From the NCBI GenBank assembly GCA_028679075.1, contig JAJRCF010000005.1, positions 1-64,000 on the forward strand: DNA of 64,000 nt, read 5' to 3'. Of the stretch, positions 53,381-61,352 are shown one piece after another. The position numbers and the translations under genes are program-made. The stretch's first letter is position 1. Each line of letters opens with the position of its first letter. The stretch comes from Methanoregula sp. (GTDB taxonomy: Archaea > Halobacteriota > Methanomicrobia > Methanomicrobiales > Methanospirillaceae). Under the pieces are notes generated by a model. It did no database searches. It saw only the letters and a program-made list of their open reading frames with translations, and had not been told where the DNA came from.

Positions 53381-53545
53381 ATGGAATTAGTTGATGTAAC
53401 ACAATCCTCAACACCCATTTTCCGTGACCGGGCAATGCTTTCTTCCGAGCAGCTTAGTGATCCTGATTATGCATTAAAAGAACTGGAAATTCTCAACAAC
53501 GGAAAATACTCGATCACGTGCAGCAAGTGTCACCACTGCAGATAG
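53381..53545 (+). CDS. Candidate RiPP precursor peptide (54 aa, Cys-rich C-terminus)
   Basis: Encodes a polar leader-like N-terminal part (about residues 1-44, with helical SSEQLSDPDYALKELEILNN) and a short core-like end GKYSITCSKCHHCR, with three Cys in a C-x2-C-x2-C pattern and two His. It lies between the radical SAM/SPASM gene (30 bases) and the HD gene (13 bases), same strand. Length, leader/core layout and context fit a substrate of the SPASM enzyme. A metal-binding micro-protein is the alternative. There is no strong ribosome site, so translation may be coupled. Confidence 0.7.
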   Translation: MELVDVTQSSTPIFRDRAMLSSEQLSDPDYALKELEILNNGKYSITCSKCHHCR

Positions 53546-53558
53546 TTTTTTTGAAATA

Positions 53559-55643
53559 ATGGAACCTAAAATTGTTAGTCATACTCAAATAGTGAGGCAA
53601 TTAGAGACATATCTTCTATCCAAGCAATACACATTATATCACTATTTAGAGGAAACTCCCGAGTTTATAGAAAATAACAAAGAAACACGTGAATTATTTT
53701 TATTCAATTGGGATGATGTTGTCGGGGACCAACGAGTATGGCTCGAAAATTATTTTGTTGATAAATTTCAGGTACATTGGGTACGAAATTCAATTATTAC
53801 AAAAAATGATGAATTGATTAAAATAAAAGATAAGGCCTCATCAAATCACATTCTTTTAAAAAAAGAAGGAAATAAAATCACATTTGAAATTAATGGAAAA
53901 AAGATCACTCTTCATACAAAGATCGATGAAGAAAAATTAATTGTATATGAAAAAATTGAACGGTCAATTATCGATCCAAATCTACCTGTTGACTTGATTT
54001 CATCAAAAATTGACAAAGGGGTTACTTATTATATCGTTTATTTGATTGTTTCAACAGATTTTTCGAAAGACTATTCCAAAGTTGAGTTAGAAAAAAGAGT
54101 GAAGTATTATCGATATTATCTTTCCAGAATAAAAACTCTAAAAGATTTGAAAATAATCCTTGTTATGCCTAAATCTATTGACTTAAATTCAAAATTTTTT
54201 AAAGAGACTGGAATTGGTCAATGGATCTATTTAGGTGATGGAACAATTCAAGAAAAAATTGAAACGTTCAGTATCACTGAACAAATGCAACATGAATATC
54301 GAGATGATATTGCAAAAATAAAAAAAGGCGAAACACCCGATTTCTTCAGCAAATTTGTATATGATTCGGTAAATGCAATTGCTGGGCTAAATCCAGATCA
54401 ATTTGGAAAAAGTTCTATCGATAGAAAGTTATTAGATCAAATTTTTGATTTGAACACGATTTCTTATCGTGATGAATTATTTGAATATATTAATGAACAT
54501 CTCACTGAAAAAGGAGATGAATATGTTTTCACAAGTGAGATTTTCTCTTCGTTGTGGAAAAAAGAATTGGGCCCATCGTATTCCGATTTTTTAGAAGTGT
54601 TTGAACCTTCATTACAATATATTTCTGCATCTAACCTAAAACGTGGAGGCCGTATTTATCGAGACCATTATATTCACCAATTCCAAGTTTTTTTGTTAGG
54701 ACTTCCCATAATCGATAAAAAATATAATCTTTTTAAAGAACGATATAAGCAACCTGAATTAGTCTGGCTTGTCGCTGCATCTTTTCATGATAATGCATAC
54801 CCCGTTCAATTATACGACAAATGGAGCGGAGAATTCTTTAAACGAGTTTTTAACATTCAAAAAGAGATCGGAACCATAGAATTAAAATCAAAATTTATAG
54901 ATGAAGACTTCTTAAGTTGCCTTGGGTATCTAATTTGCTCGTTTTGCAAAACACACCCTCCACAAAGAACACTTGAAAATAATTGGCTGGCTTCGGAAAG
55001 TGAGTTAATCCAGTTTATTCATAGGATGATTACTGAAGAAAAAAATCATGGGGTTTTGAGTTGTGTGTCATTATTAAAAATGCTCACTTCAATTCCCAAA
55101 GAAACTGACGATAGTACCGGAAATAATCAAATAAAAAAAGAACCAAGCAATAGAGAGAAAGTTACCGAAATTCATCATGATTTTGAATCTGCATTAAACG
55201 AAATATTTGTTCCTGGTGCTTTAGCTATTGCTCTTCATGACGAAAAAGTATGGGATGCGGAAATTAAAGGAAAACAACCTGATGAAAAAGAAAAATTCTT
55301 AACGAAACTGTGTTTTGATGATGATCCAATTTCATTTTTATTAATATTCTGTGATTGCGTCCAAGAATGGGGACGCCCCTCGAAATCACAGGATCTTGAT
55401 GAAAATCAGAAAGAAAAGAAATTTTATTTAAAAACAATTGATATCAACGAAGAATTTGTGAAAATTACATTATGGGCACCATATCATTCAAAAACTGAGG
55501 ATTTTTTCTTGAAAAAACAAGAGGAATTGAAAAAGATTCAAAGATTTTTATGTCAAGGTGATTCGTATAAATTTATTATTCGCATTGAAGATAAAAAACT
55601 AAAAGGTGAGGAGTATGAAATGGAAGGGCCTCCCACTACTTAA
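53559..55643 (+). CDS. Large AT-rich protein with HD-superfamily domain
   Basis: 694 residues. The N-terminal half (1-330) shows no motif. Residues about 360-640 carry HD-type metal ligands in order: GRIYRDHYIHQFQVFLLG, AASFHDNAYPVQLYD (His-Asp pair), VPGALAIALHDEKVW, and FLLIFCDCVQEWGRP. The order H...HD...H...D is that of HD phosphohydrolases, which act on nucleotides, cyclic dinucleotides or nucleic acid. The substrate is unknown. Codon use is strongly AT-rich, so it was probably acquired. It follows the candidate peptide gene with no promoter that I can see, so it may belong to that operon. Confidence 0.65.
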   Translation: MEPKIVSHTQIVRQLETYLLSKQYTLYHYLEETPEFIENNKETRELFLFNWDDVVGDQRVWLENYFVDKFQVHWVRNSIITKNDELIKIKDKASSNHILLKKEGNKITFEINGKKITLHTKIDEEKLIVYEKIERSIIDPNLPVDLISSKIDKGVTYYIVYLIVSTDFSKDYSKVELEKRVKYYRYYLSRIKTLKDLKIILVMPKSIDLNSKFFKETGIGQWIYLGDGTIQEKIETFSITEQMQHEYRDDIAKIKKGETPDFFSKFVYDSVNAIAGLNPDQFGKSSIDRKLLDQIFDLNTISYRDELFEYINEHLTEKGDEYVFTSEIFSSLWKKELGPSYSDFLEVFEPSLQYISASNLKRGGRIYRDHYIHQFQVFLLGLPIIDKKYNLFKERYKQPELVWLVAASFHDNAYPVQLYDKWSGEFFKRVFNIQKEIGTIELKSKFIDEDFLSCLGYLICSFCKTHPPQRTLENNWLASESELIQFIHRMITEEKNHGVLSCVSLLKMLTSIPKETDDSTGNNQIKKEPSNREKVTEIHHDFESALNEIFVPGALAIALHDEKVWDAEIKGKQPDEKEKFLTKLCFDDDPISFLLIFCDCVQEWGRPSKSQDLDENQKEKKFYLKTIDINEEFVKITLWAPYHSKTEDFFLKKQEELKKIQRFLCQGDSYKFIIRIEDKKLKGEEYEMEGPPTT

Positions 55644-55875
55644 CATCTATTTATCTCATACTCTTTCTTGCTTTGAGTTAGTCTTTCGAATTCGAATCCC
55701 AATATTTTTTCAATTTATTGGTTAGCGGAGAATAATCAAGCCGAGGAAACTCCGATTAGTGCCAGTCTTTGAACATCAATTTAAAATATTGAATATCTGC
55801 GATTAAAGATATGAACTCAAGAAATGCAAGGTCTAACTTGTATTTTTGAAATTATCGACTATGCTTTCCTGCTCA

Positions 55876-56409
55876 TCAGAAATTTATCCCCATCACATTC
55901 CAGCAGAACTGCCGGGCAACAATCAGGAGATCATTGCGGGATGAGAACGGTGCCTCATTCCATCGCGGATAGCAGGACTTCACCAGTCCCCTGAACAGAC
56001 TCGCGGGCTTGCATCCATCATCGACAAGAACGAGAACCCGGGGATTATCCTCCCGCCTCCCAGAATCCTGCATGTCGTAGAGGTACTGCACTTCCTGGGA
56101 GACCGACTGGTTGATATTGGTCTCGCCGGGCCCTTCCGAAAAAACAATGAAGATACAGATGCCGCACCTGTCAATAAGTTCACGGCTGATCCGAAAATTA
56201 TAGACGTCGATATCTTCGCCTTCCGCTTTCGGGGTCCGGGCCATACAATCTGTTGAGAGATATGCATCATACCCGCTGGCAACGAGATGATCCCGGAGGG
56301 CTGCAAGAAGATCGTAGCGATGGAACGAGCCGAAAATGCCGATCGGAACCACGCGTTTGTTATCGTGATAGGCGGCAAGCCGGTCCCCGTATTCCCGGGA
56401 TATATCCAT
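55876..56409 (-). CDS. NDT/TIR-like (nucleoside deoxyribosyltransferase-like) protein
   Basis: 177 residues. The Rossmann-like pattern IGIFGSFHRYDLLAALRDHLVASGYDAYLSTD, then VYNFRISRELIDRCGICIFIVFSEGPGETNINQSVSQEVQYL, matches the nucleoside 2-deoxyribosyltransferase-like and related TIR/SLOG folds (G-S near the start, S-x-x-Q-E late). Such proteins cut or sense nucleotides and are common in defence operons. The role here is not settled. I choose the ATG at 56409: the TTG at 56451 would lie before the likely transcription start. The gene is divergent from a regulator. Confidence 0.6.
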   Translation of the reverse strand: MDISREYGDRLAAYHDNKRVVPIGIFGSFHRYDLLAALRDHLVASGYDAYLSTDCMARTPKAEGEDIDVYNFRISRELIDRCGICIFIVFSEGPGETNINQSVSQEVQYLYDMQDSGRREDNPRVLVLVDDGCKPASLFRGLVKSCYPRWNEAPFSSRNDLLIVARQFCWNVMGINF

Positions 56410-56444
56410 ATACCGGATTTTTTCCCCGCCCACAATAACCTTAG

Positions 56445-56498
56445 TAGTCAAGTATATATGACTAGTCGGCTTATTGGTACATAGTCAAAAATAGTTGA
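56445..56498. promoter_or_regulatory. Divergent promoter with TAGTCA/TGACTA operator
   Basis: TAGTCA (56445-56450) and TGACTA (56459-56464) form a perfect inverted repeat around AGTATATA, the TATA box of the NDT-like gene. Another TAGTCA (56482-56487) and TAGTTGA (56492-56498) lie towards the regulator gene. Binding of the regulator here would block the NDT-like gene directly. Confidence 0.6.
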
Positions 56499-56517
56499 TT
56501 GAAGGGAGGACATCGTA

Positions 56518-57081
56518 ATGCGCGATGAAGCAGTGGTAGAATATCTCGGTACGATCCCCGCTGAGATCCGGGATGCGGTCAGCGCACTTTCGAGCCCGCA
56601 ACGTTGGGCAGTCTTTTTAGCAATCCTGAAAGAGGACCGGTACTTCAACAAACTCAGGGCCGAACTCGGGATATCCGCTGAACAACTGGATAATATTCTG
56701 TGCCAGCTCGTCACGTGCGGGATGGTCTTTAAAGAAATGGAATCCCCTGCAGAGATCGGGGACCGGAAGAAGACCCGGTATACCGTCACCCCGGCAGGTG
56801 AAAAGATCGTCCGCTGCCTGCTTGAAGGATTCCTGCCGGGATCTTCCTCCCAGCATGAGAGACCAACATACCCCATTACAAGCTCGCGGAAAAAGAACCG
56901 GATGTCAGTCTACGATCCCGGCGAGACCTCCTTCAGCGAGGAATACCATCGATCGACAAAAGTCCGGGTATCCGGAACAGCCAGCGAAGAAAAAATTGCG
57001 TTCTCTGAAAACAAAACTGCAACACTCAGGCATACAGCGAGAAAGACACCGGCCCGGTCCCCGAGAAGAATATCATCTTAG
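56518..57081 (+). CDS. Winged-helix regulator
   Basis: 187 residues. Residues 1-100 are a winged helix of the ArsR/MarR sort: LSSPQRWAVFLAILKEDRYFNKLRAELGISAEQLDNILCQLVTCGMVF, then a wing with RKKTRYTVTPAGEKIVRCLL. The C-terminal 85 residues are polar and probably disordered (SSSQHERPTYPITSSRKK...RSPRRISS). GGGAGGA lies 8 bases before the ATG. It is divergent from the NDT-like gene, with operator-like repeats between them, so autoregulation and control of that gene are likely. Confidence 0.78.
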   Translation: MRDEAVVEYLGTIPAEIRDAVSALSSPQRWAVFLAILKEDRYFNKLRAELGISAEQLDNILCQLVTCGMVFKEMESPAEIGDRKKTRYTVTPAGEKIVRCLLEGFLPGSSSQHERPTYPITSSRKKNRMSVYDPGETSFSEEYHRSTKVRVSGTASEEKIAFSENKTATLRHTARKTPARSPRRISS

Positions 57082-57484
57082 AAGCGTGTCGGGTCTTACA
57101 ATCTTTTTTCATGCAACCGTCCAGATGAAGGCATAGTATCTTTTTCCCGGATAAAGTTCCGACAACATGACTTTTTGTCAAAATCGTCCGGCTAATTAGT
57201 TTCCTCCGTTTGCCCCCAATCCTCACCAAAATCCCCCATTTTCCATTTTCAAAATTTATTCAGCCAAGCCCATCTCCTTACAAAACCCATACTGGTATGT
57301 CAAAGGGCCCCGAGACGCGGCAAGGGAAAATTCCCTGGCCGTCCGGTGAAACCTGCGCAGGAATCACCGGGAAATCTACCGGGATCCGAAAGTGCGGATT
57401 CCCAACAACTCGAAGAAACCCGACAGGTTCTTCTCATCCTTAAAGTTCTGACGAACCTTTCGGAAAACCAAAGAGGAAACCAAC
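57082..57484. other. Intergenic region with one GAAGAA palindrome
   Basis: About 400 bases. A palindrome (57412-57433, GAAGAAACC with GGTTCTTC, one bulged A) stands about 50 bases before the next gene. The rest is pyrimidine-rich, and no gene is supported. Confidence 0.5.
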
Positions 57485-57988
57485 ATGGCAGATTTCGTAC
57501 AAAAGACAACCGTAAAGACAGCGGTTCGCGAACTCGCGAACCCGATTGCAGACGTGGCGGCGTTCAACACGATCGTCCAGTCGGTCATCACCGACAACCC
57601 GTTTGCCTGTGTAGCCTATGAGAGCGCCGGTGTAAACCACGCACCGGTAGAGAAGACCAAGGAGAACTACGTTGCAAAGATCGTGTACCAGGACGACGAT
57701 GCCAAAACCATCGGCAGCGACTCGCTGAAGTTCAACACGATCGCCGGGTTCAATGCCGGGCCCACCGCACTCCTTGCGGACGCGGCCTTCATCGCAACCC
57801 ACGGGGGCGAAGCGGTCCGGGACAGTGAGAACGAGACCTTCTCCGCGACCCTGAAGTGCCGCGATGCGAACGGGGAGATCTACATGGTTACCTTCGGCCG
57901 GAAGAGCATCAGTCTGACTTCTTACTCGGACGATGCAATCCGCACGAGGATCGAGACCTGGGCCGACACGGTGGCAGCTCTGGCATAA
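57485..57988 (+). CDS. Cassette protein 1: soluble protein, unknown function
   Basis: 167 residues, soluble and slightly acidic, with alternating strands: FVQKTTVKTAVRELANPIADVAAFNTIVQSVITDNPFACVAY, NYVAKIVYQDDDAKTIGSDSLKFNT, FSATLKCRDANGEIYMVTFGRKSISLTSYSDDAIRTRIETWADTVAAL. It looks well conserved in style (few low-complexity parts) and I believe relatives occur in other methanogens, but no function is known to me. AAAGAGG lies 9 bases before the ATG. First gene of a four-gene cassette; the hairpins around it are unusual. Confidence 0.65.
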   Translation: MADFVQKTTVKTAVRELANPIADVAAFNTIVQSVITDNPFACVAYESAGVNHAPVEKTKENYVAKIVYQDDDAKTIGSDSLKFNTIAGFNAGPTALLADAAFIATHGGEAVRDSENETFSATLKCRDANGEIYMVTFGRKSISLTSYSDDAIRTRIETWADTVAALA

Positions 57989-58080
57989 AGGAACCAGCCC
58001 GATCCGGAAAAATCCGGAAGAAAATCTGATCATCCCCCCTCTTGCGCCTCCGACTGGCTCTTCAGAACCAGGAGGATGAG

Positions 58081-58102
58081 AAGAACTCGCAAGAGTTCTT
58101 CG
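58081..58102. repeat. GAAGAA-type palindrome (9-bp stem, GCAA loop)
   Basis: GAAGAACTC pairs perfectly with GAGTTCTTC around GCAA, a GNRA tetraloop. A second palindrome with TGAT in its loop follows at 58116-58135. Confidence 0.85.
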
Positions 58103-58333
58103 AAGCGAAGAGTCGAAGAGCCTGATGACTCTTCTCCAGACTGCTCTCTGATGAGGGCAGTCTTCCCCCAAGGGGGACGGGGCGCATTGCGATAGGACGT
58201 AAATCCGATCATCGGAGAAATTCCGGTGGCAGGTAATACATCGTCATCGCATCCCGGGGGATGCCCACGCGGCGGGGGCGGAGTCCGAGTGGTTCATCTG
58301 AATCCGAAAGGTTCGTCAGAACCTTGAGGAAGA

Positions 58334-58429
58334 GAAGATTTTCCACAGGAAAATCTTCGAACCACGAGGATGAGAAGAACTCGTCAGAGTTCTTCGAAGC
58401 GAAGAATCGAAGAACCCTGCGGGTTCTTC
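58334..58429. repeat. Cluster of three perfect GAAGA-type palindromes
   Basis: 58334-58358: GAAGATTTTCC with GGAAAATCTTC (11 bp, loop ACA). 58374-58395: GAAGAACTC with GAGTTCTTC (9 bp, loop GTCA). 58409-58429: GAAGAACCC with GGGTTCTTC (9 bp, loop TGC). Stems differ but always keep pairing, which is compensatory change. Confidence 0.85.
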
Positions 58430-58511
58430 TCCTGTCTCGGGTCTGATGACTCTCGACACCCCCAAGAGCGTTAGATCTCTTCCGAATCTTCTGGACACGG
58501 AGGCATTCACA

Positions 58512-58676
58512 ATGGAAACAGAAATTCTTGGCATAGTACTCGGGGCAGTACTCCCGATCTATCCCCTGCTCTTCGTCATCCACCAGAAGATCGGCAGGTA
58601 CGATGAGATCGTTGAGGAGTTCAAGAAACTCCGGGACGACCACGAGCGATTCAGGGAGGCGTACCATGGAGGATAA
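58512..58676 (+). CDS. Cassette protein 2: small membrane/coiled-coil protein (54 aa)
   Basis: 54 residues: a membrane segment (about 4-22, EILGIVLGAVLPIYPLLFVI), then a charged helix (IGRYDEIVEEFKKLRDDHERFREAY) with coiled-coil heptads. The size and layout recall phage holin-like or small anchor proteins, but that is only a shape comparison. It overlaps the next gene by 11 bases. Confidence 0.6.
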   Translation: METEILGIVLGAVLPIYPLLFVIHQKIGRYDEIVEEFKKLRDDHERFREAYHGG

Positions 58677-59139
58677 CACGACACCGGTCGCAACCGTGAC
58701 CGGCCTGTACCGGGGGACCTTCTCCGGCCTCGAACCGCTCACAAAGGACACCCCACTCACGCTCGATGAAGTGAGACGCAACCCGGTATTCTACGAGCTG
58801 GATCTCCAGCCGGACCGGGAAGACGATAACCTGATCGTAGACATCATCTACGACAACATGAGGCCGCTGCGGTTAGCGGACCTTCTCCGGGGAACGGACA
58901 TCCCGAGGGGAATCCGTTTCTGGCCGGACTGGTTCGACATCCCGCACTACCGGGAGATGCGCGACATAGATGGCCGAAGGGTCTACCCACGTGCACCGGG
59001 CATCCACACGGTCCGGTTCCGCACGGCGGCCCGAAAGAGGACCGGGCTCGCCCGGGACTTCAGCCCGGCGAACGGCGGGTACACGAGCCCGGTCTTCGAA
59101 CTGACAATTGTTACGGAGGTGGAGGATGTCCGGGACTGA
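58666..59139 (+). CDS. Cassette protein 3: soluble protein, unknown function
   Basis: 157 residues. DLQPDREDDNLIVDIIYDNMRPLRLADLL and PRGIRFWPDWFDIPHYREMRDIDGRRVYPRAPGIHTVRFRTAARKR suggest a beta-rich fold with a Trp/His/Tyr patch. There is no known motif. Start at ATG 58666 behind GGGAGGCGT, inside the end of gene 2. Confidence 0.6.
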   Translation: MEDNTTPVATVTGLYRGTFSGLEPLTKDTPLTLDEVRRNPVFYELDLQPDREDDNLIVDIIYDNMRPLRLADLLRGTDIPRGIRFWPDWFDIPHYREMRDIDGRRVYPRAPGIHTVRFRTAARKRTGLARDFSPANGGYTSPVFELTIVTEVEDVRD

Positions 59140-59165
59140 TAAGGGTCAACAGACCCGGGTCACGA

Positions 59166-59182
59166 GAAGAACGAAGTTCTTC
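59166..59182. repeat. GAAGAA-type palindrome (7-bp stem, GAA loop)
   Basis: GAAGAAC pairs with GTTCTTC, 19 bases before the start of cassette gene 4. Confidence 0.75.
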
Positions 59183-59201
59183 GAACTCACGATCGTGGCG
59201 G

Positions 59202-59795
59202 ATGAGTGTAATGTTCGAGAATGAAATGCAGACCCGGGCCGCCATCTGCAGCTCCGGGCTCCTCCTCGGACTCATTTTTTTCTTTGCACATCTTCCGGTA
59301 GTCCTGCTCATCGTGCCGGTCGCAATCCTCTTCCTCGGCCTCGTTGCCGACCCGGAGGAGACACATGCGGTCTGGTACGGGATGCTGAACGCGCTCGGCA
59401 TCTTCGATCTCTCTACTCTCACTGATGCGGAGAAGGCGAACTACGCAGGGAAAAAGCATTACTTCTGGTTTGGCGAGGTCGGGATGGCCGCAATCATGGC
59501 CGGTGTGTTCGCGACCCCGCTCGGAATTTTCCTTGCGAGCCGGACTGAGATCACACTCGCGTTCACCGGGGCGGCGGTGTTGTTCCTCCCTCTCTTCGTC
59601 TTCCTGCCCAAGCTGATCCAGCGAGCCATGAAGACGGACGCAGATGCAATCATCCTCGCGTTCGGGAAGAACGAGCAGGTGAAGAAAGTGTTCTGGTCCC
59701 TGTTCGCGGTACTGGCCGGCCTCGTGCTCGCACAGGTCGCGGATCCGGTGACAGCTCAGCAGGTTATCAGTATCATCACGGGGATGGGGACGTGA
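59202..59795 (+). CDS. Cassette protein 4: membrane protein, unknown function
   Basis: 197 residues with about five membrane segments (14-33, 36-50, 90-110, 112-135 and 162-182) and a soluble loop (TDAEKANYAGKKHYFWF). No transporter motif is evident. A run of seven T follows the gene at 59821-59827, likely terminating the cassette transcript. An ATG at 59211 is a second possible start. Confidence 0.6.
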   Translation: MSVMFENEMQTRAAICSSGLLLGLIFFFAHLPVVLLIVPVAILFLGLVADPEETHAVWYGMLNALGIFDLSTLTDAEKANYAGKKHYFWFGEVGMAAIMAGVFATPLGIFLASRTEITLAFTGAAVLFLPLFVFLPKLIQRAMKTDADAIILAFGKNEQVKKVFWSLFAVLAGLVLAQVADPVTAQQVISIITGMGT

Positions 59796-59853
59796 CGCGG
59801 AGACTCCACACCCCCCTCACTTTTTTTAGGAGCACCGGCCATTTCTCATAAAT

Positions 59854-59860
59854 TATATAT
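59854..59860 (+). promoter_or_regulatory. TATA box of the regulator-ABC transporter operon
   Basis: TATATAT-like sequence about 25 bases before the ATG at 59884, so the mRNA is probably leaderless or nearly so. Confidence 0.6.
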
Positions 59861-59883
59861 AGTCAACCTACACACGTTGACAT

Positions 59884-60330
59884 ATGCTTCTGCCCATGGA
59901 CGAAAAACAGTTCGCGTTCTGGAAGATGCGGCGCAGCGGAACCCCGAACATCTCCATTGCCAACCTGCTTGGCATCTCCCGGCAGGCCGTCTCCAAGGCG
60001 CTGCTTGCCATGGACGGGAAGATCGATGCGGCACTCCGCGATATGGCGCAGTCAAACCAGATCGCGATCGAAGCAATCAATACCGAGCGGGGGATCCTGC
60101 TCGGGAGGTCGATACCGCTCCAGATCCCGGCGCTTATCTTCATCTCTGAAAAGCACGGGGTCCAGGTGTGGTACGATCATGAAGGCGACTGCGGCACGTG
60201 CCAGCGGTATACCGCATGCATCGAACTGCTCTGGGATTATGCAACCGAGCTCGGCATCAGGATCGAGAAGACCGCCCACCCGACGAAGATGGCAGAAGAA
60301 CTGTTTACCAAAGTGAAGGCGATGATATGA
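59884..60330 (+). CDS. Helix-turn-helix regulator with Cys cluster
   Basis: 148 residues. Residues 5-50 form a helix-turn-helix (FWKMRRSGTPNISIANLLGISRQAVSKALLAMDGKIDAAL). The C-terminal part has a metal-site candidate, HEGDCGTCQRYTACIELLWDYA, with three Cys and a His. This type is frequent in Methanomicrobiales and may sense metal or redox state. It is leaderless (TATA about 25 bases before). An ATG at 59896 is an alternative start. The gene overlaps the next by 4 bases. Confidence 0.8.
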   Translation: MLLPMDEKQFAFWKMRRSGTPNISIANLLGISRQAVSKALLAMDGKIDAALRDMAQSNQIAIEAINTERGILLGRSIPLQIPALIFISEKHGVQVWYDHEGDCGTCQRYTACIELLWDYATELGIRIEKTAHPTKMAEELFTKVKAMI

Positions 60331-61352
60331 CATTCCATTTATCCGAATTGTTCCGGAAATACCGGGCCTGGTGCCCGAATTCCGATGCACGGCCCCTGCG
60401 CACAGCACCACCGGTACTGGCAACACCACCGGTCACCCTCAATCCTGTCCAGCCGGGTGGCGGAGCCGGGGGATCGGGACGGATCGACCGTGGGATCAAA
60501 CTGACAACCGGAAGTATACGACTCCTGATCAGGAACCGGCAGCTGCTCTGGTTCTCGCTTCTCACCGGCCTGGTGATGATCTTCAGTCTCGTATCGAACC
60601 TGTATCTCCAGTTCATCTCCGGCACGGCACTGTTTCCGGGGACAGGCCTCGCGACCGGCCCTGCTTCCACCGCCATCTCATGGGGCTCGCCGCCCTGGAT
60701 TGCCCTGACGTTCATCATCGGCCTTGTCAGTACCTTCATCACGTACTATCTCCTGGCAGCACTGATCGCGTGTGTCTCGCGCATCCATTCAGGCCAGACA
60801 GCGACTGTCCATGACGGGCTGGCGCATGCCGGGCAATACCGGTGGCCGCTTTTCAGCTGGGCGATGATCTGGGCATGCATCGGGGTCGTGTTCTCGTTCT
60901 TCATGAACCCTTCCACAATGGGGAGTGTACTTGTAAACTTTGGGATGATTTACGGTTCCATGGCATTCATGGCATGTCTTTATGTCCTTACCCTGTTTGT
61001 AGTCCCGCTTCTTGTCCTTGCCAATGAAGACCTTGTTACCGCGGTTACGGGATCGTTATCCCTGTTCAGGAAGGTGTGGGCAGAGATTCTTGTCTGCTTT
61101 ATCATCTACGTCCTGATCGTGTTTGTCGTTATGTTAACATCCCTGGTCCCCATGATCGCGATCGGATTTTCATCGGGCAGTGCTTCAGCAGCACTTGCCG
61201 TTGTTGTCGCGTATATGCTGGTGATGCTCGTCATGCTCTTTATCGGCTCGACCATCGTCGGGATCACGATCACCGGCCTCTATCTCTACGGGAAGACCGG
61301 AATCCTGCCCGCGATGTTCGAAGGAAAAACGACGGATATTGAGCACGCATGA
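60327..61352 (+). CDS. Membrane protein of the regulator-ABC operon
   Basis: 341 residues. The first 60 residues are soluble (FRKYRAWCPNSDARPLRTAPPV), then about six membrane segments (80-100, 125-160, 185-210, 215-240, 255-285 and 295-330). It resembles DUF7847-type multi-pass proteins (LFRKVWAEILVCFIIYVLIVFV; TTDIEHA tail). Its function may be to support or insert a partner protein. It overlaps both neighbours by 4 bases (ATGA), so it is certainly part of this operon. Confidence 0.75.
   Translation: MTFHLSELFRKYRAWCPNSDARPLRTAPPVLATPPVTLNPVQPGGGAGGSGRIDRGIKLTTGSIRLLIRNRQLLWFSLLTGLVMIFSLVSNLYLQFISGTALFPGTGLATGPASTAISWGSPPWIALTFIIGLVSTFITYYLLAALIACVSRIHSGQTATVHDGLAHAGQYRWPLFSWAMIWACIGVVFSFFMNPSTMGSVLVNFGMIYGSMAFMACLYVLTLFVVPLLVLANEDLVTAVTGSLSLFRKVWAEILVCFIIYVLIVFVVMLTSLVPMIAIGFSSGSASAALAVVVAYMLVMLVMLFIGSTIVGITITGLYLYGKTGILPAMFEGKTTDIEHA

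Larger units (their letters stand above)
57989..58511. other. Hairpin-rich spacer within the cassette
   Basis: About 520 bases with at least six strong palindromes: 58081-58102, 58116-58135, 58334-58358, 58374-58395, 58409-58429, and a TGAT-loop one at 58441-58450. No gene is supported; open frames on either strand follow the repeats. Confidence 0.6.

Noticed and set aside
55680-55700. TTCGAATCCC resembling a tRNA T-loop
   Set aside because: No acceptor or anticodon arm can be built around it, so it is not a tRNA gene. I found no tRNA or rRNA in the window.
58060-58460. Hairpin cluster considered as a CRISPR array
   Set aside because: Units differ in sequence and spacing, spacers are not of uniform length, and no cas gene is near.
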